Shown here: positions 1 to 9,028 of the stretch, one piece after another
How the letters are laid out: each line of letters starts with the position of its first letter
Position numbering within the stretch: position 1 is the first letter of the stretch
Assembly (NCBI RefSeq): GCF_002937075.1
Contig: NZ_NHSJ01000096.1
Coordinates: 1 to 64,000, forward strand
Length of the DNA stretch: 64,000 bases
Direction of reading: 5' to 3'
From: Rhodoblastus sphagnicola
GTDB taxonomy: Bacteria; Pseudomonadota; Alphaproteobacteria; Rhizobiales; Beijerinckiaceae
The notes under the pieces: model-generated
Database searches by the model: none
What the model was told of the DNA's origin: nothing
The model's input: the letters and a program-made list of their open reading frames with translations, nothing else
Program-made: the position numbers and the translations under genes

Positions 1-1141
1 GGATATGGCTCTCAGGCGTCGCGCACGAGCCGCCGCGCAGCACGAATTGCCCGCACATGAATTTCCCGTTGTATTCGCCGGCGGCGCCTTGGGCTGGACG
101 GAAGCGCGGATAAGGTGAGAAGGCGCTGCTGGTCCATTCCCAGACGTCGCCGAACATCTGCCGCAATCCTCCGCGCCCCGCCGGCGCGGGCGCCAATCGT
201 CCAGACTCCAGAAGATTGCCGCTGACAGGCCGCGACTGCGACGCCAGCTCCCATTCGGCCTCTATCGGCAGCCGCCGGCGCGACCAGCGCGCGAAGGCGT
301 CGGCCTCGAAATAGCTGACATGGACGACAGGCGCGGCGGGATCGACGCGCCGCCAGCCCGACAGCGTCATCGTCCAATGTTCGCCGTCCCGCTCCTCCCA
401 ATATAGCGGCCCGGTCCACTGTTCGCCGCAGCATTTCGCCCAGCCCTCGGACATCCACAAGAGCGGTTGCAGGTAGCCGCCATCGCTGATGAATTCCATC
501 CATTCGGCATTGGTGGCCAGGCGGTCCGCGAGGCGATAGGGCGAGACGATCACACGATGACGCGGGCGCTCACAGTCGAAGGCGAAGCCCTCGTCGCCCG
601 CGCCGATTTCGCCAATGCCGGCGGCAAATCGCACGAAGCCGAGCGGCGCGCTTTCGCCATCGCCCTCATCAGGCGCATAGTCCTTATAGGCGGGGTGCAA
701 CGGGTTTTGCGCGAACAGATGGAGTATGTCGGTGAGGAGCAGTTCCTGATGTTGCTGCTCATGATGGCAGCCGAGTTCGATCAGCGCATCGATGCGTTCG
801 GAAGGCTCATCTCGGCACAGCCGGTCGATGGCGCGATCGACATGATCGCGATAGTCGCAAATGGCTTCAAGAGCGGGCCGCGTGATCATGCCGCGCCGCT
901 GCCGTGAATGGCGAGCGCCCAGGGCCTCATAATAGGAATTGAACAGGAAGGCGTAGCCCGCATCGAATGGCGTGTAGGAGGGCGCGAAGGGCTCAAGCAC
1001 CATCGCCTCGAAGAACCAGCTCGTGTGCGCCAGATGCCACTTCGCCGGACTCGCGTCGGGCATGGATTGAACTGTGGCGTCGGCGTCGGAGAGCGGCGCC
1101 GCAAGCCTGCGACTCATGGCGCGAACGGCGTGAAACTTCAT
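1..1141 (-). CDS. egtB: Ergothioneine biosynthesis protein EgtB (C-terminus off the window)
   Basis: Predicted iron-dependent sulfoxide synthase that joins hercynine to a thiol donor in ergothioneine synthesis. The minus-strand frame begins with MKFHAVRAM and reads through a DinB-like N-terminal domain with WHLAHTSWFFE near residue 37 and the metal-binding CHHEQQHQE near residue 110. It then enters an FGE-sulfatase-type domain with MFGDVWEWTSSAF and CGQFVLRGGS at the window edge. About 380 residues are visible, against roughly 420 for the family, so only the end is missing. The ATG at 1141 gives the usual start just before the first helix; an in-frame GTG about 30 bases upstream is possible. 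The downstream egtD partner, if present, would lie outside the window. Function is from family knowledge; motifs are seen directly. Confidence 0.9.
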   Translation of the reverse strand, partial: MKFHAVRAMSRRLAAPLSDADATVQSMPDASPAKWHLAHTSWFFEAMVLEPFAPSYTPFDAGYAFLFNSYYEALGARHSRQRRGMITRPALEAICDYRDHVDRAIDRLCRDEPSERIDALIELGCHHEQQHQELLLTDILHLFAQNPLHPAYKDYAPDEGDGESAPLGFVRFAAGIGEIGAGDEGFAFDCERPRHRVIVSPYRLADRLATNAEWMEFISDGGYLQPLLWMSEGWAKCCGEQWTGPLYWEERDGEHWTMTLSGWRRVDPAAPVVHVSYFEADAFARWSRRRLPIEAEWELASQSRPVSGNLLESGRLAPAPAGRGGLRQMFGDVWEWTSSAFSPYPRFRPAQGAAGEYNGKFMCGQFVLRGGSCATPESHI

Positions 1142-1376
1142 CAGAATTCCCGATTGTCTTGAAGACACGCGCCGCCCGCTCCCGTCGTTCAAGGCTTTCG
1201 TGGCAGCCGGTTAATCGCCTCACGCCGCATAAGTTCCGGCTCCTCAGCTTGGATCCGCGCCTCCTCGGCCGTTTTCCCAGCGGCTCAGCTTGCTTCCGCG
1301 GCGCCAGTGACCATTTCAGTTATGCACGGTCCGGCGTCGGGTTTTCGGCGCGAAGGCTGACCGCGAGGGAGGCGAC

Positions 1377-1565
1377 ATGGCCCAATCGAAAGATCCGCGC
1401 AGCTCGCACGAAAAGAACCCGGTTCGCGCCGAGTCGGAAAAGACGCCCGAACATTTGGACGAGGTCGCCGAGGCCTCGTGGGAATCCTTTCCGGCCAGCG
1501 ATCCCCCGTCCTTCACCATGCGGCGTCCCAAAGACCCGGAGTCCAAGCGGCGCGGTGACAAATAG
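1377..1565 (+). CDS. Small conserved hypothetical protein (62 aa)
   Basis: A 62-residue, charged, soluble protein with no signal peptide or membrane segment. A strong ribosome binding site (GGGAGG) sits 5-6 bases before the ATG. The central stretch EASWESFPASDPPSF resembles the 'SFPASDPP' motif seen in many short uncharacterised alphaproteobacterial proteins, often near stress genes. It reads opposite to egtB and ahead of the transketolase remnant. No function can be assigned. Confidence 0.65.
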   Translation: MAQSKDPRSSHEKNPVRAESEKTPEHLDEVAEASWESFPASDPPSFTMRRPKDPESKRRGDK

Positions 1566-1621
1566 GCTGCGACGCGACGCTGAAATGGCCATGCCAGACC
1601 ATCACGGCATGGCTCTATAGC

Positions 1622-2290
1622 CGGCGTCCCGGTCATCTTGAACATTCCATCGCCCCCGGCGTCGAAGCGACCACCGGCCCGCTCGGCCAGGGCTGCGGAA
1701 TGTCGGTGGCTGAGCGCCGGGCGGAGGAGAATTTCAACCGTCCCGGTTTGGAGATCGTCGATTACGATGTCTACGCTTTTTGCAGCGACGGCGACATGAT
1801 GGAAGGCGTCAGCAACGAGGCGGCCTCGCTCGCCGGCCATCTGCGCCTGAGCAATCTCTGCTGGATCTCCGACGACAATCAGGTGAACATCGAGGGCCGC
1901 ACCCAACTGGCGTTCGGCGACGATGTGGGCATGCGGTTCCGCGCCTATGGCTGGCCGGAAGATGAAAGTTTCCTCTTGCCGGATGGCGTGCGCGAATATT
2001 TTCACGACGTCGTCGATCGCCGTGGCGGCGAACTGCGCCGCGACTGGCTTGAGCGCATGCTGGGCTATCGCGAAGCATATCCCGATCTGGCTTCGCGCCT
2101 CGACCTAATGCAAAGCGGCGAAACGCCAGAGGGCTGGGACAGCGATCCGCCAAGCTCAGCCCCCGACCCCAACGGGCTCGCCACCCGGGATTCCTGGGGC
2201 AAGGCGCTGAACGCCATCGCCGCAAAATTTCCCTGGCTGGTTGGGGGCGCGGCCGAACTGGCGCGGGAGATCCAGGCCGCGCCGGCGTGA
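1622..2290 (+). pseudogene. Transketolase remnant with internal deletion
   Basis: The frame opens inside a transketolase thiamine-pyrophosphate domain (PGHLEHSIAPGVEATTGPLG, then CSDGDMMEGVSNEAASLAGH and a DDN motif), so the first ~110 residues of a normal enzyme are missing. It then jumps at AYGW from the loop after the TPP domain directly to PEDESFLLPDGVREYF, which in intact enzymes lies some 60-80 residues further on. Both sites in intact transketolases carry an xYGW motif, so recombination between them is a likely cause. The reading ends after WLVGGAAELA, where the pyrimidine domain should start. The fragment lies just before gnd-zwf-pgl and was probably once part of this pentose-phosphate operon. 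The first in-frame ATG is at 1700, but no active enzyme can result. Confidence 0.85.
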
Positions 2291-2324
2291 AAGGAAAGCC
2301 GCGCTGGCGTGAGGAGGGCAGCGA

Positions 2325-3353
2325 ATGCGCATTGGCATGATCGGACTTGGGCGGATGGGCGGAAACATGGCCCGTCGCCTCATGAAAGCGGGGCATCAAG
2401 TCGTCGTTTATGACGTTTCCCCTGGGGCGCGCGAGGCGCTGGCCAAGGACGGGGCGACCGAATCCGGCTCGCTTGCCGAACTGGTGAAAAAGCTCGCTGA
2501 CGCGCCGCGCGCGATCTGGGTGATGCTGCCTGCCGGTTCGGCGACCGGACAAACGGTGACGGAGCTCGCCGGCTTGCTGGAACCGGGCGATATTCTGATT
2601 GATGGCGGCAATTCGTTCTACAAGGACGACATCGCCCGCGCCAAGAAGCTGGCCGAGAAAGATATTCGTTATGTCGATTGCGGCACCTCCGGAGGCGTCT
2701 GGGGCAGCGAGCGCGGCTATTGCATGATGATCGGCGGCCCAAAGGAAGCGGTGGATTTCCTCGACCCGATCTTTGCGGCCCTGGCGCCCGGATGCGGCGA
2801 CATCCCGCGCACGCCCGGCCGCAAACAGGACGATCCGCGCGCCGAGCGCGGCTATATTCACGCGGGACCGTCGGGCGCCGGGCATTTCGTGAAGATGGTG
2901 CATAACGGCATCGAATACGGGTTGATGCAGGCCTATGCGGAAGGGTTCGAGATCCTGCGCAACAAGAATGCGCACGACCTTCCCGAGGACGAACGCTTCG
3001 CTTTGAATCTGCCTGACATCGCCGAAGTCTGGCGTCGCGGCAGCGTCGTTTCCTCGTGGCTGCTCGACCTTGGCGCGGCGGCGCTGGCGAAAGACGCGGA
3101 TCTCGATAGTTTTTCCGGCTACGTCCAGGATTCCGGCGAGGGCCGCTGGACCGTGGAGGCGGCGATCGAGGAATCCGTTCCAGCGACCGTGCTCTCCGCC
3201 GCGCTTTATGCGCGGTTCCGCTCGCGCCAAACCCATGGTTTCGCCGAGAAGTTGCTCTCGGCCATGCGGTTCGGCTTTGGCGGCCACGTCGAGGGTCAGG
3301 AGCCGGTCGATCCCGCGCCAAAAGGCGCGACCCCACGCCAGCCTGCGGGATAG
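2325..3353 (+). CDS. gnd: 6-Phosphogluconate dehydrogenase, decarboxylating (short YqeC type)
   Basis: Oxidative decarboxylation of 6-phosphogluconate to ribulose 5-phosphate in the cytoplasm. The 342-residue protein starts with the dinucleotide fold [13 protein letters not shown], followed by [10 protein letters not shown], the substrate loop [13 protein letters not shown], and the catalytic segment [19 protein letters not shown]. Length matches the ~300-340-residue NAD-preferring type rather than the ~470-residue classical enzyme. A GAGGAGGG ribosome binding site precedes the ATG. The gene ends 4 bases before zwf, and zwf overlaps pgl, so all three steps of the oxidative branch are one transcription unit. 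Confidence 0.93.
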   Translation: MRIGMIGLGRMGGNMARRLMKAGHQVVVYDVSPGAREALAKDGATESGSLAELVKKLADAPRAIWVMLPAGSATGQTVTELAGLLEPGDILIDGGNSFYKDDIARAKKLAEKDIRYVDCGTSGGVWGSERGYCMMIGGPKEAVDFLDPIFAALAPGCGDIPRTPGRKQDDPRAERGYIHAGPSGAGHFVKMVHNGIEYGLMQAYAEGFEILRNKNAHDLPEDERFALNLPDIAEVWRRGSVVSSWLLDLGAAALAKDADLDSFSGYVQDSGEGRWTVEAAIEESVPATVLSAALYARFRSRQTHGFAEKLLSAMRFGFGGHVEGQEPVDPAPKGATPRQPAG

Positions 3354-3357
3354 ATCC

Positions 3358-4989
3358 ATGGCCGCCATCGACCAGACCCAAACCGCGCAAATGATGGCGA
3401 AGATGATGTCGTCGCCACCGCGCCGCGCGCCAAGGCCCGCCGACCCTTGTTCCATGGTGCTTTTCGGCGCCACCGGCGACCTGACGCAACGGCTGGTGAT
3501 CCCCGCGCTCTACAATCTTTCCCGAACCGACACGCTGCCGGAGTCCTTCACGCTGATCGGCGTCGCGCGGGCGGAGACGACGACCGAAGCCTGGCGCAAC
3601 GAACTTTATCAGTCGCTGCAAAAATTCGTCGGCGCCGCCAAAGCCGAAGCCGGTCCCGACGGCGTTGATGCGGCCGCATGGCGGCGGCTCGCCGACAGAA
3701 TGGTCTATGTTCCCGGCGATTTGTCAAAACCGGAATTGTACGAGACGCTGCGCGGCGTCCTCGACCAGGCGGCAAGCGACAACGGGACGCAAGGCAATGC
3801 GATCTTCTATCTGGCGATCGCGGCGCAATTGTTCTGCACGGTCGTCAAGCACCTTTGCGAGGCGAAGCTGATCAATCCGCCAAGGGAGGCCGACGAAGGG
3901 CCGAAATTCTGGCGGCGTGTGGTGATCGAAAAGCCCTTCGGGCACAGCCTGGACTCGGCGCGCGATTTGAACACGCGGCTGGGGCGCATCCTGAACGAAG
4001 ACCAGATTTTCAGGATCGATCATTTTCTCGGCAAGGACACGGTCCAGAGCATCATGGCGTTTCGCTTCGGCAACGGGCTGTTCGAACCGATCTGGAATCG
4101 CGACCGTATCGATCACGTGCAGATTACTGCGGCGGAGACGGTCGGCGTGGAGACGAGGGGTCGATTCTACGAAGCGACCGGCGCGCTGCGCGACATGTTG
4201 CCCAATCATCTGTTGACGCTGCTCTCGATGGTGGCGATGGAGCCGCCCGTCAGCTTTGACGCGGCGAACATCCTCGCGAAAAAGGCCGAAGTGCTGGCCG
4301 CTATCCCTGAGGTCAAGCCTGCCTGCGCGGTGCGCGGCCAATATGGCGCCGGCGAGGTGCTGGGCAAGGAGGCAAGGGCCTATCGGCGGGAGGCGAATGT
4401 CGCGCCGGACTCAAACGTCGAAACCTATGTCGCAATGCGGCTGGAGGTCGACAATTGGCGCTGGGCTGGCGTGCCGTTCTACCTGCGCACCGGCAAGCAT
4501 CTGTCGCGGCGCGTGACCGAAATCGCCATTCGCTTCAAGCCGGCGCCCTATAAGCCCTTCCAGGATACGCCCGTCGTCGCATTGCGACCCAATTGGCTGC
4601 TGCTGCGCATCGCGCCGGACGAAGCCATCTCCCTGCAATTTGAAATCAAGCGGCCGGGTCCGGCGATGGATCTCGCCTCCGTCAAAATGGATTTTCGCTA
4701 TGAAGACTGGTTCCCGAAAGAAGCCAACGTCGGTTACGAGACGCTGATTTACGATGTGATGATCGGCGACCAGACCTTGTTCATGCGCGCCGACATGGTC
4801 GAGCAGACTTGGCGCATCGTGCAGCCGGCGCTCGACGGCTGGGCCGAGGAAGACGCCAATGGCGGGGCGGCGGAAATGCCCGCCTACGCTTCGGGCGGCG
4901 CCGGCCCTGGCGAAGCCGCCACGCTGCTGGCGCGGGACGGACGGTCCTGGCTGCCGATCGACGACGCTGGCTCTGGAGAGCCCGCATGA
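3358..4989 (+). CDS. zwf: Glucose-6-phosphate 1-dehydrogenase
   Basis: First step of the oxidative pentose-phosphate pathway: glucose 6-phosphate to 6-phosphogluconolactone, making NADPH. The 543-residue product has the nucleotide-binding motif FGATGDLTQR near residue 35, VIEKPFGHSLDSA, the active-site signature RIDHFLGKDTVQSI and YLRTGKHL. The frame is open upstream into gnd, but the ATG at 3358, four bases after the gnd stop, fits an operon start; the first ~30 residues are a poorly conserved, methionine- and proline-rich leader. The stop overlaps the pgl start (ATGA). Slightly longer than the usual 490-510 residues because of the leader and a C-terminal extension. Confidence 0.95.
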   Translation: MAAIDQTQTAQMMAKMMSSPPRRAPRPADPCSMVLFGATGDLTQRLVIPALYNLSRTDTLPESFTLIGVARAETTTEAWRNELYQSLQKFVGAAKAEAGPDGVDAAAWRRLADRMVYVPGDLSKPELYETLRGVLDQAASDNGTQGNAIFYLAIAAQLFCTVVKHLCEAKLINPPREADEGPKFWRRVVIEKPFGHSLDSARDLNTRLGRILNEDQIFRIDHFLGKDTVQSIMAFRFGNGLFEPIWNRDRIDHVQITAAETVGVETRGRFYEATGALRDMLPNHLLTLLSMVAMEPPVSFDAANILAKKAEVLAAIPEVKPACAVRGQYGAGEVLGKEARAYRREANVAPDSNVETYVAMRLEVDNWRWAGVPFYLRTGKHLSRRVTEIAIRFKPAPYKPFQDTPVVALRPNWLLLRIAPDEAISLQFEIKRPGPAMDLASVKMDFRYEDWFPKEANVGYETLIYDVMIGDQTLFMRADMVEQTWRIVQPALDGWAEEDANGGAAEMPAYASGGAGPGEAATLLARDGRSWLPIDDAGSGEPA

Positions 4990-5771
4990 CCGCGCGGACT
5001 CGAGATCCTGCGACAGGCATCTCCGCCGCAGAGCCTGAGGCGGCGGCCGTTTCCGACCGGAAGCTGCGAATTTTCCGCGATCGAGGCGCCTTGGCGGAAG
5101 GGGCGGCGGAATGGCTGTTGGGCGTGGCGACCGAGAAAGCCGGCGCCTTCACCGTCGCGCTCTCCGGCGGCTCCACCCCACGCGCGCTTTACGAGAGATT
5201 GGCGGCGCCGCCGTATCAAGAGGCTTTTCCGTGGGCGCGAACGCATCTGTTTTGGGGCGATGAACGGTTCGTCCCGCACAATGATGCGCAGAGCAATTTT
5301 CGCATGGCGCGCGAGGCTTTGCTTTCGCGCGTTCCAATTCCGGCAGGCAACATCCATCCCGTTCCCACGCAAGGCGCCAGCCCAGAGACCGCCGCCGCGG
5401 CCTACCAACACGAACTCATGGATTATTACGGCGCGGAAGCTCTCGCCCCGGAGCGACCGCTGTTCGACGTGACGCTGCTCGGCCTGGGCGCCGATGGACA
5501 TACGGCCTCGCTGTTTCCCGGCGCCGCCGTGCTCGGGGAGCAGCACTCTTGGGTCGCCGCGGTCGCCGACGCCAAAAACCTCGCGCGGATCACGCTGACC
5601 TATCCGGCGCTGGAAAGCAGCCGTCTGGTGGTGTTTCTGGTGACCGGGAAGGAAAAAAGCGCCGTTTTTGCGCGCCTGCGTCGCGGCGACCGCGCCTTGC
5701 CAGCCGCGCTTCTCCACCCCGTCGGCAACCTCTGGCAATTTGTCGACGCGGAATGCGCTGGCATAAGCTGA
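4986..5771 (+). CDS. pgl: 6-Phosphogluconolactonase
   Basis: Hydrolyses 6-phosphogluconolactone, linking the Zwf and Gnd reactions. The 261-residue protein shows the family motifs VALSGGSTPRALYERL, FWGDERFVPHNDAQSNFRM and the LLGLGADGHTASLFPG loop. The ATG overlaps the zwf stop by 4 bases, implying translational coupling; the frame is open further upstream, but that part is only the shadow of zwf. The first ~40 residues are variable. Confidence 0.93.
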   Translation: MTARTRDPATGISAAEPEAAAVSDRKLRIFRDRGALAEGAAEWLLGVATEKAGAFTVALSGGSTPRALYERLAAPPYQEAFPWARTHLFWGDERFVPHNDAQSNFRMAREALLSRVPIPAGNIHPVPTQGASPETAAAAYQHELMDYYGAEALAPERPLFDVTLLGLGADGHTASLFPGAAVLGEQHSWVAAVADAKNLARITLTYPALESSRLVVFLVTGKEKSAVFARLRRGDRALPAALLHPVGNLWQFVDAECAGIS

Positions 5772-6262
5772 CTCGGGGCGCGCGCAAGGGGTAATTACAG
5801 CGGCGATGAGCATCCGCCGCGATACGCCGGCAGACTTTCGAGGTGACCAGGGGTGGTGACAAGGCCATGTCCGGGCTGATGAAAGACACGACCAGCCTGC
5901 CGCGCTTTTCGCAAGCCGAGATCGACTTTGTCGCCAATAATCCCGGCCCCACCTTCTTCCATCGCCGCCATCAGGATCATATGGACGAGGGCTTTGCCGG
6001 CCCCGTCCCGACAGGACGCGGGCGAACCCGATTTGATCGCCTCCGTGGCTTGGGCAACGACAATGGAGCGGACTCCGACCGGCGCGCGCATCAAGGCGCC
6101 TGCAATGGGTAGATTCCGATTCTGCCGCGTCAGAGCGCCCTGCGTTAGCTTTTGGCCAATGCGATGACCTTGCCCGCGTCGGAGTTACTCCAGCCCGCCG
6201 CGAAAGAGTTGCACGTTGAAGGGCAGCGGCGACGTTACCCAGGACCAACGAAGGGGCGTCTG
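5772..6262. other. About 490 bases without a supported gene
   Basis: Short overlapping frames exist on both strands (for instance 5795-6094 minus and 5843-6112 plus), but none has recognisable motifs, a ribosome binding site or a clear advantage over its antisense partner. It could hold decayed coding sequence after the pgl operon. Confidence 0.4.
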
Positions 6263-6421
6263 ATGAGCACGCTTGCGATTATCATCATTTTGATCTTGTT
6301 GTTCGGCGGCGGAGGCGGCTATTACGCCCATAACCGCTACGGAGGCGCAGGACTCGGGGGTGTGCTCGGTACGGTTCTGGTCGTACTCGTCATACTCTGG
6401 CTCGTTGGCGGCATTCACTGA
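6263..6421 (+). CDS. Tiny membrane protein, DUF3309-like (52 aa)
   Basis: Starts with MSTLAIIIILILLFGGGGG, has a polar middle (YYAHNRYGGAG) and a second hydrophobic segment GGVLGTVLVVLVILWLVGG. This two-segment plan with a Gly/Tyr-rich linker resembles DUF3309 proteins, and a clearer DUF3309 member occurs at 40691-40849. Upstream in-frame ATGs exist, but this start gives the family length; an AAGGGGC stretch lies 6 bases upstream as a possible ribosome binding site. Function unknown; the family is common among stress-induced genes in this group. Confidence 0.65.
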   Translation: MSTLAIIIILILLFGGGGGYYAHNRYGGAGLGGVLGTVLVVLVILWLVGGIH

Positions 6422-6661
6422 ACCTGTCCCGTCGGGTCCACGCGACACTGCCCAAAACGTCCAGTATTGAGCGGTTTCCGCGACAAGATTCTGGAGAGGG
6501 GCAAATCCCGTTCAGGAGCTTTGCGCCGCGCGGATATTCGAGGCCGCTCCGCGGTATATTGCTGCGCCACCGATGACCCTGTCGGGCGCATCGGCCCTTC
6601 GCTCAGCGACACCCTTTGATAAAAGGGAGCATTCAACCGAACAGGCCGCTTTTGACGTGGC

Positions 6662-8119
6662 TCACACGGAAAGCGCGCCGACAGGTCCGACCATTTTTTG
6701 CGGATCGACGGTTTCGTCATAGAGCTTTTCACTGATAAAGCCCGAAGCAAGAGCGGCCTCTTTCAGCGACAGGTTCTCCGAGGCGGCTTTATGCACAATG
6801 ATCGCGGCCTTGTCATAGCCAAGGAGCGGCGTCAGCGCTGTCGCCAGCATAAGCGAACGCGCGAGGAAAGCCTTTATGGCGGCGTGATTGAGGACCGCGC
6901 CCTCGATCTGATAAACGCGCATCTTTTCGCTGGCGTCTCCCAGAATGCGGGCCGAATGGAGAAAGTTGTTGATGACGATCGGACGTGTCGTATTGAGTTC
7001 GAAATTGCCCTGACTTCCTGCAAAAGCCGTGGCGGTGTCCTCCCCGATCACTTGGATGCAAACCATGACCATGGCCTCCGACTGAGTCGGATTGATCTTG
7101 CCCGGCATGATCGATGAGCCAGGCTCGTTTTCCGGCAGGATCAATTCGCCCAGACCGCAGCGCGGCCCGGAAGCGAGCCAGCGCATGTCATTGGCGATTT
7201 TCATCAGGGCGACGGCCAGGCCGCGCAGGGAGGCCATGGCGCAAACCATTGCGTCCAATGACGCCTGGGCGGCGAATTTATTCGGCGCGGTGACAAAGGG
7301 ACGTTCTGTCAGCTCGGCGATTTTCGCCGCCATATCCGCGCCGAAATTTGGCGGCGCATTGAGCCCGGTGCCGACAGCTGCGCCGCCGACCGCCAACTCG
7401 AACAGCGCCCCTTCAGCGCGGCGGACGCCGGCCAAAGCGTCGCGAATCTGCCGCGCATAACCCGACCATTCCTGGCCCACGGTGAGCGGCACGGCGTCCT
7501 GCAAATGGGTGCGGCCGATTTTCACGACGTCTATCCATTCTTCCGCCTTGGCCTCAATGGCGTCGGCCAGCGCCTCGGCCCGAGGCAGCAAGCGATTTTC
7601 CAGCTCCAGAATGGCCGCGATATGCATGGCGGTCGGGAATGTATCGTTGGAGGATTGGCCCATATTGACGTCGTCATTGGGATGAACCGGCATCTTGGAG
7701 CCGATCTCGCCGCCGAGCAGCTGAATGGCGCGGTTCGAAAGCACCTCGTTGAGGTTCATGTTTGTTTGCGTGCCGGAGCCGCTCTGCCAGACGTAAAGTG
7801 GAAAATGATCATCGAGTTTTCCAGCGATCGCCTCGTCGGCCGCGCGGCAAATCGCTTTGGCCTTCCAATGCGCGAGATGTCCTGACGCGCCATTGACCAA
7901 AGCGGCGGCTTTCTTGACATAGCCATAGGCGTGATGGAGGGCCTTTGGCATCAAATCGTCGCCAATGGCGAAATGGGCGAGGCTGCGCTGGGTCTGTGCG
8001 CCCCAATAGCGATTGGCCGGCACGTCGACGGCGCCCATTGAATCTGTTTCACGACGCATGCCGATGGCGTCAATGCCAATGGGGATCTTCTGCATGGCTG
8101 GATGGACTGGATCGGGCAT
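6662..8119 (-). CDS. fumC: Class II fumarate hydratase
   Basis: Reversible hydration of fumarate to malate in the TCA cycle; cytoplasmic homotetramer. The 485-residue protein has ANRYWGAQTQRSLAHF near the N-terminus, WQSGSGTQTNMNLNEV, HPNDDVNMGQSSNDTFPTAM, and the superfamily signature GSSIMPGKINPTQSEA. The ATG at 8119 has AAAGG 10 bases upstream; a longer frame to 8188 lacks such a site. FumC proteins are usually 460-470 residues, so the N-terminal leader here is a little long and ATGs up to codon ~30 are alternatives. It is a single-gene unit. Confidence 0.95.
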   Translation of the reverse strand: MPDPVHPAMQKIPIGIDAIGMRRETDSMGAVDVPANRYWGAQTQRSLAHFAIGDDLMPKALHHAYGYVKKAAALVNGASGHLAHWKAKAICRAADEAIAGKLDDHFPLYVWQSGSGTQTNMNLNEVLSNRAIQLLGGEIGSKMPVHPNDDVNMGQSSNDTFPTAMHIAAILELENRLLPRAEALADAIEAKAEEWIDVVKIGRTHLQDAVPLTVGQEWSGYARQIRDALAGVRRAEGALFELAVGGAAVGTGLNAPPNFGADMAAKIAELTERPFVTAPNKFAAQASLDAMVCAMASLRGLAVALMKIANDMRWLASGPRCGLGELILPENEPGSSIMPGKINPTQSEAMVMVCIQVIGEDTATAFAGSQGNFELNTTRPIVINNFLHSARILGDASEKMRVYQIEGAVLNHAAIKAFLARSLMLATALTPLLGYDKAAIIVHKAASENLSLKEAALASGFISEKLYDETVDPQKMVGPVGALSV

Positions 8120-9028
8120 AATGTTTGACCTTTCAAGAGCCGAGCCGGACAGAAAAGGCTTCGTCCGCGAACTGACGGGTCTCTTCAAGAACGAAGCGAC
8201 CCGCCGTGCGTTCCGTTGCGGCTTTTTTGGACTTCAAGAAGCGATGGCGGGCGGAATTTCGTCGGATATGCCGGCGATCGCCCGCCGACGCGATATCCTG
8301 TTCGCCGAGCCGTTCGGAATGTGAGATGTTCTTCCCCGCCAGCGCGGCGAGCGCCTGATGGTCGCGCTACGCGACCAGAAATACGCAAGAAGGCGGGTGG
8401 TTGAAGGAAGCGCCCCCATGTTCGGAAACGCATGAGTCAACCCAAGGATTTGCTTGGTTCATGGCAAGGCGACCGCCGCGCGTCCCAGTTGATATGGCTC
8501 CACTTTGGCGGATTTCGTCCGCAAGCGGCATGATCGGAATCTACTTAGGCGTTGCTGAGAAATGATTGAATCGATTTGGCTATGTGATCCTTGAGGTTAG
8601 GGATGGATGTGTCACGCGGCATGATTGATGAAACGGCGATTCGGCAGCCCGCGACAGACTTGAGTTCATCTGGCTGAGCGCGTCGATGACGTCATCGCCG
8701 GCGCACGGACAGCAGCCGCACGCAGTTCAACAGGCCGCCCGCCTCGCCTATGGTCGCGCCGAGTTTAAGATCCAAGGGATTCATATAGCGGGCTATCCTC
8801 CCGCGAGCATTCGCCGCAAACGCACCAATTAATTGATTTCTATGAATATATTTGTCGTCGTTGGGCTTGTTCATCCCGACGGCGGTCCTTAGCCGTGATA
8901 GTGACTTGATAAACTCGCTCGCGAATTCCAGATTGGTTGCGGCGCTCCGGTGGTTGGGCAACAGACAAGATCCACCAAAGGCGCTCTGCTTTCGACACGC
9001 GGCCTCGTCTCTGAATGGATTGCGCGAC
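8120..9028. other. About 900 bases without a supported gene
   Basis: Contains the fumC upstream region and then nothing recognisable. A minus-strand frame (8692-9231) reads with a plausible C-terminal segment (ARYMNPLDLKLGATIGEAGG, near 8700-8800) but overlaps the histidine kinase start and matches no family known to me. GC drops around 8560-8680, and scattered stops in every frame suggest decayed sequence. Confidence 0.35.

Noticed and set aside
12-503. 163-codon minus frame at the left edge
   Set aside because: Out of frame with egtB, whose sulfatase-fold motifs are read one base over.
1809-3621. Long minus-strand frames opposite gnd and the transketolase remnant (554 and 413 codons)
   Set aside because: Arg/Pro-rich shadows of clearly recognised plus-strand enzymes.
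4884-6248. Minus-strand 454-codon frame over pgl
   Set aside because: Antisense to lactonase motifs; no start signal or family.
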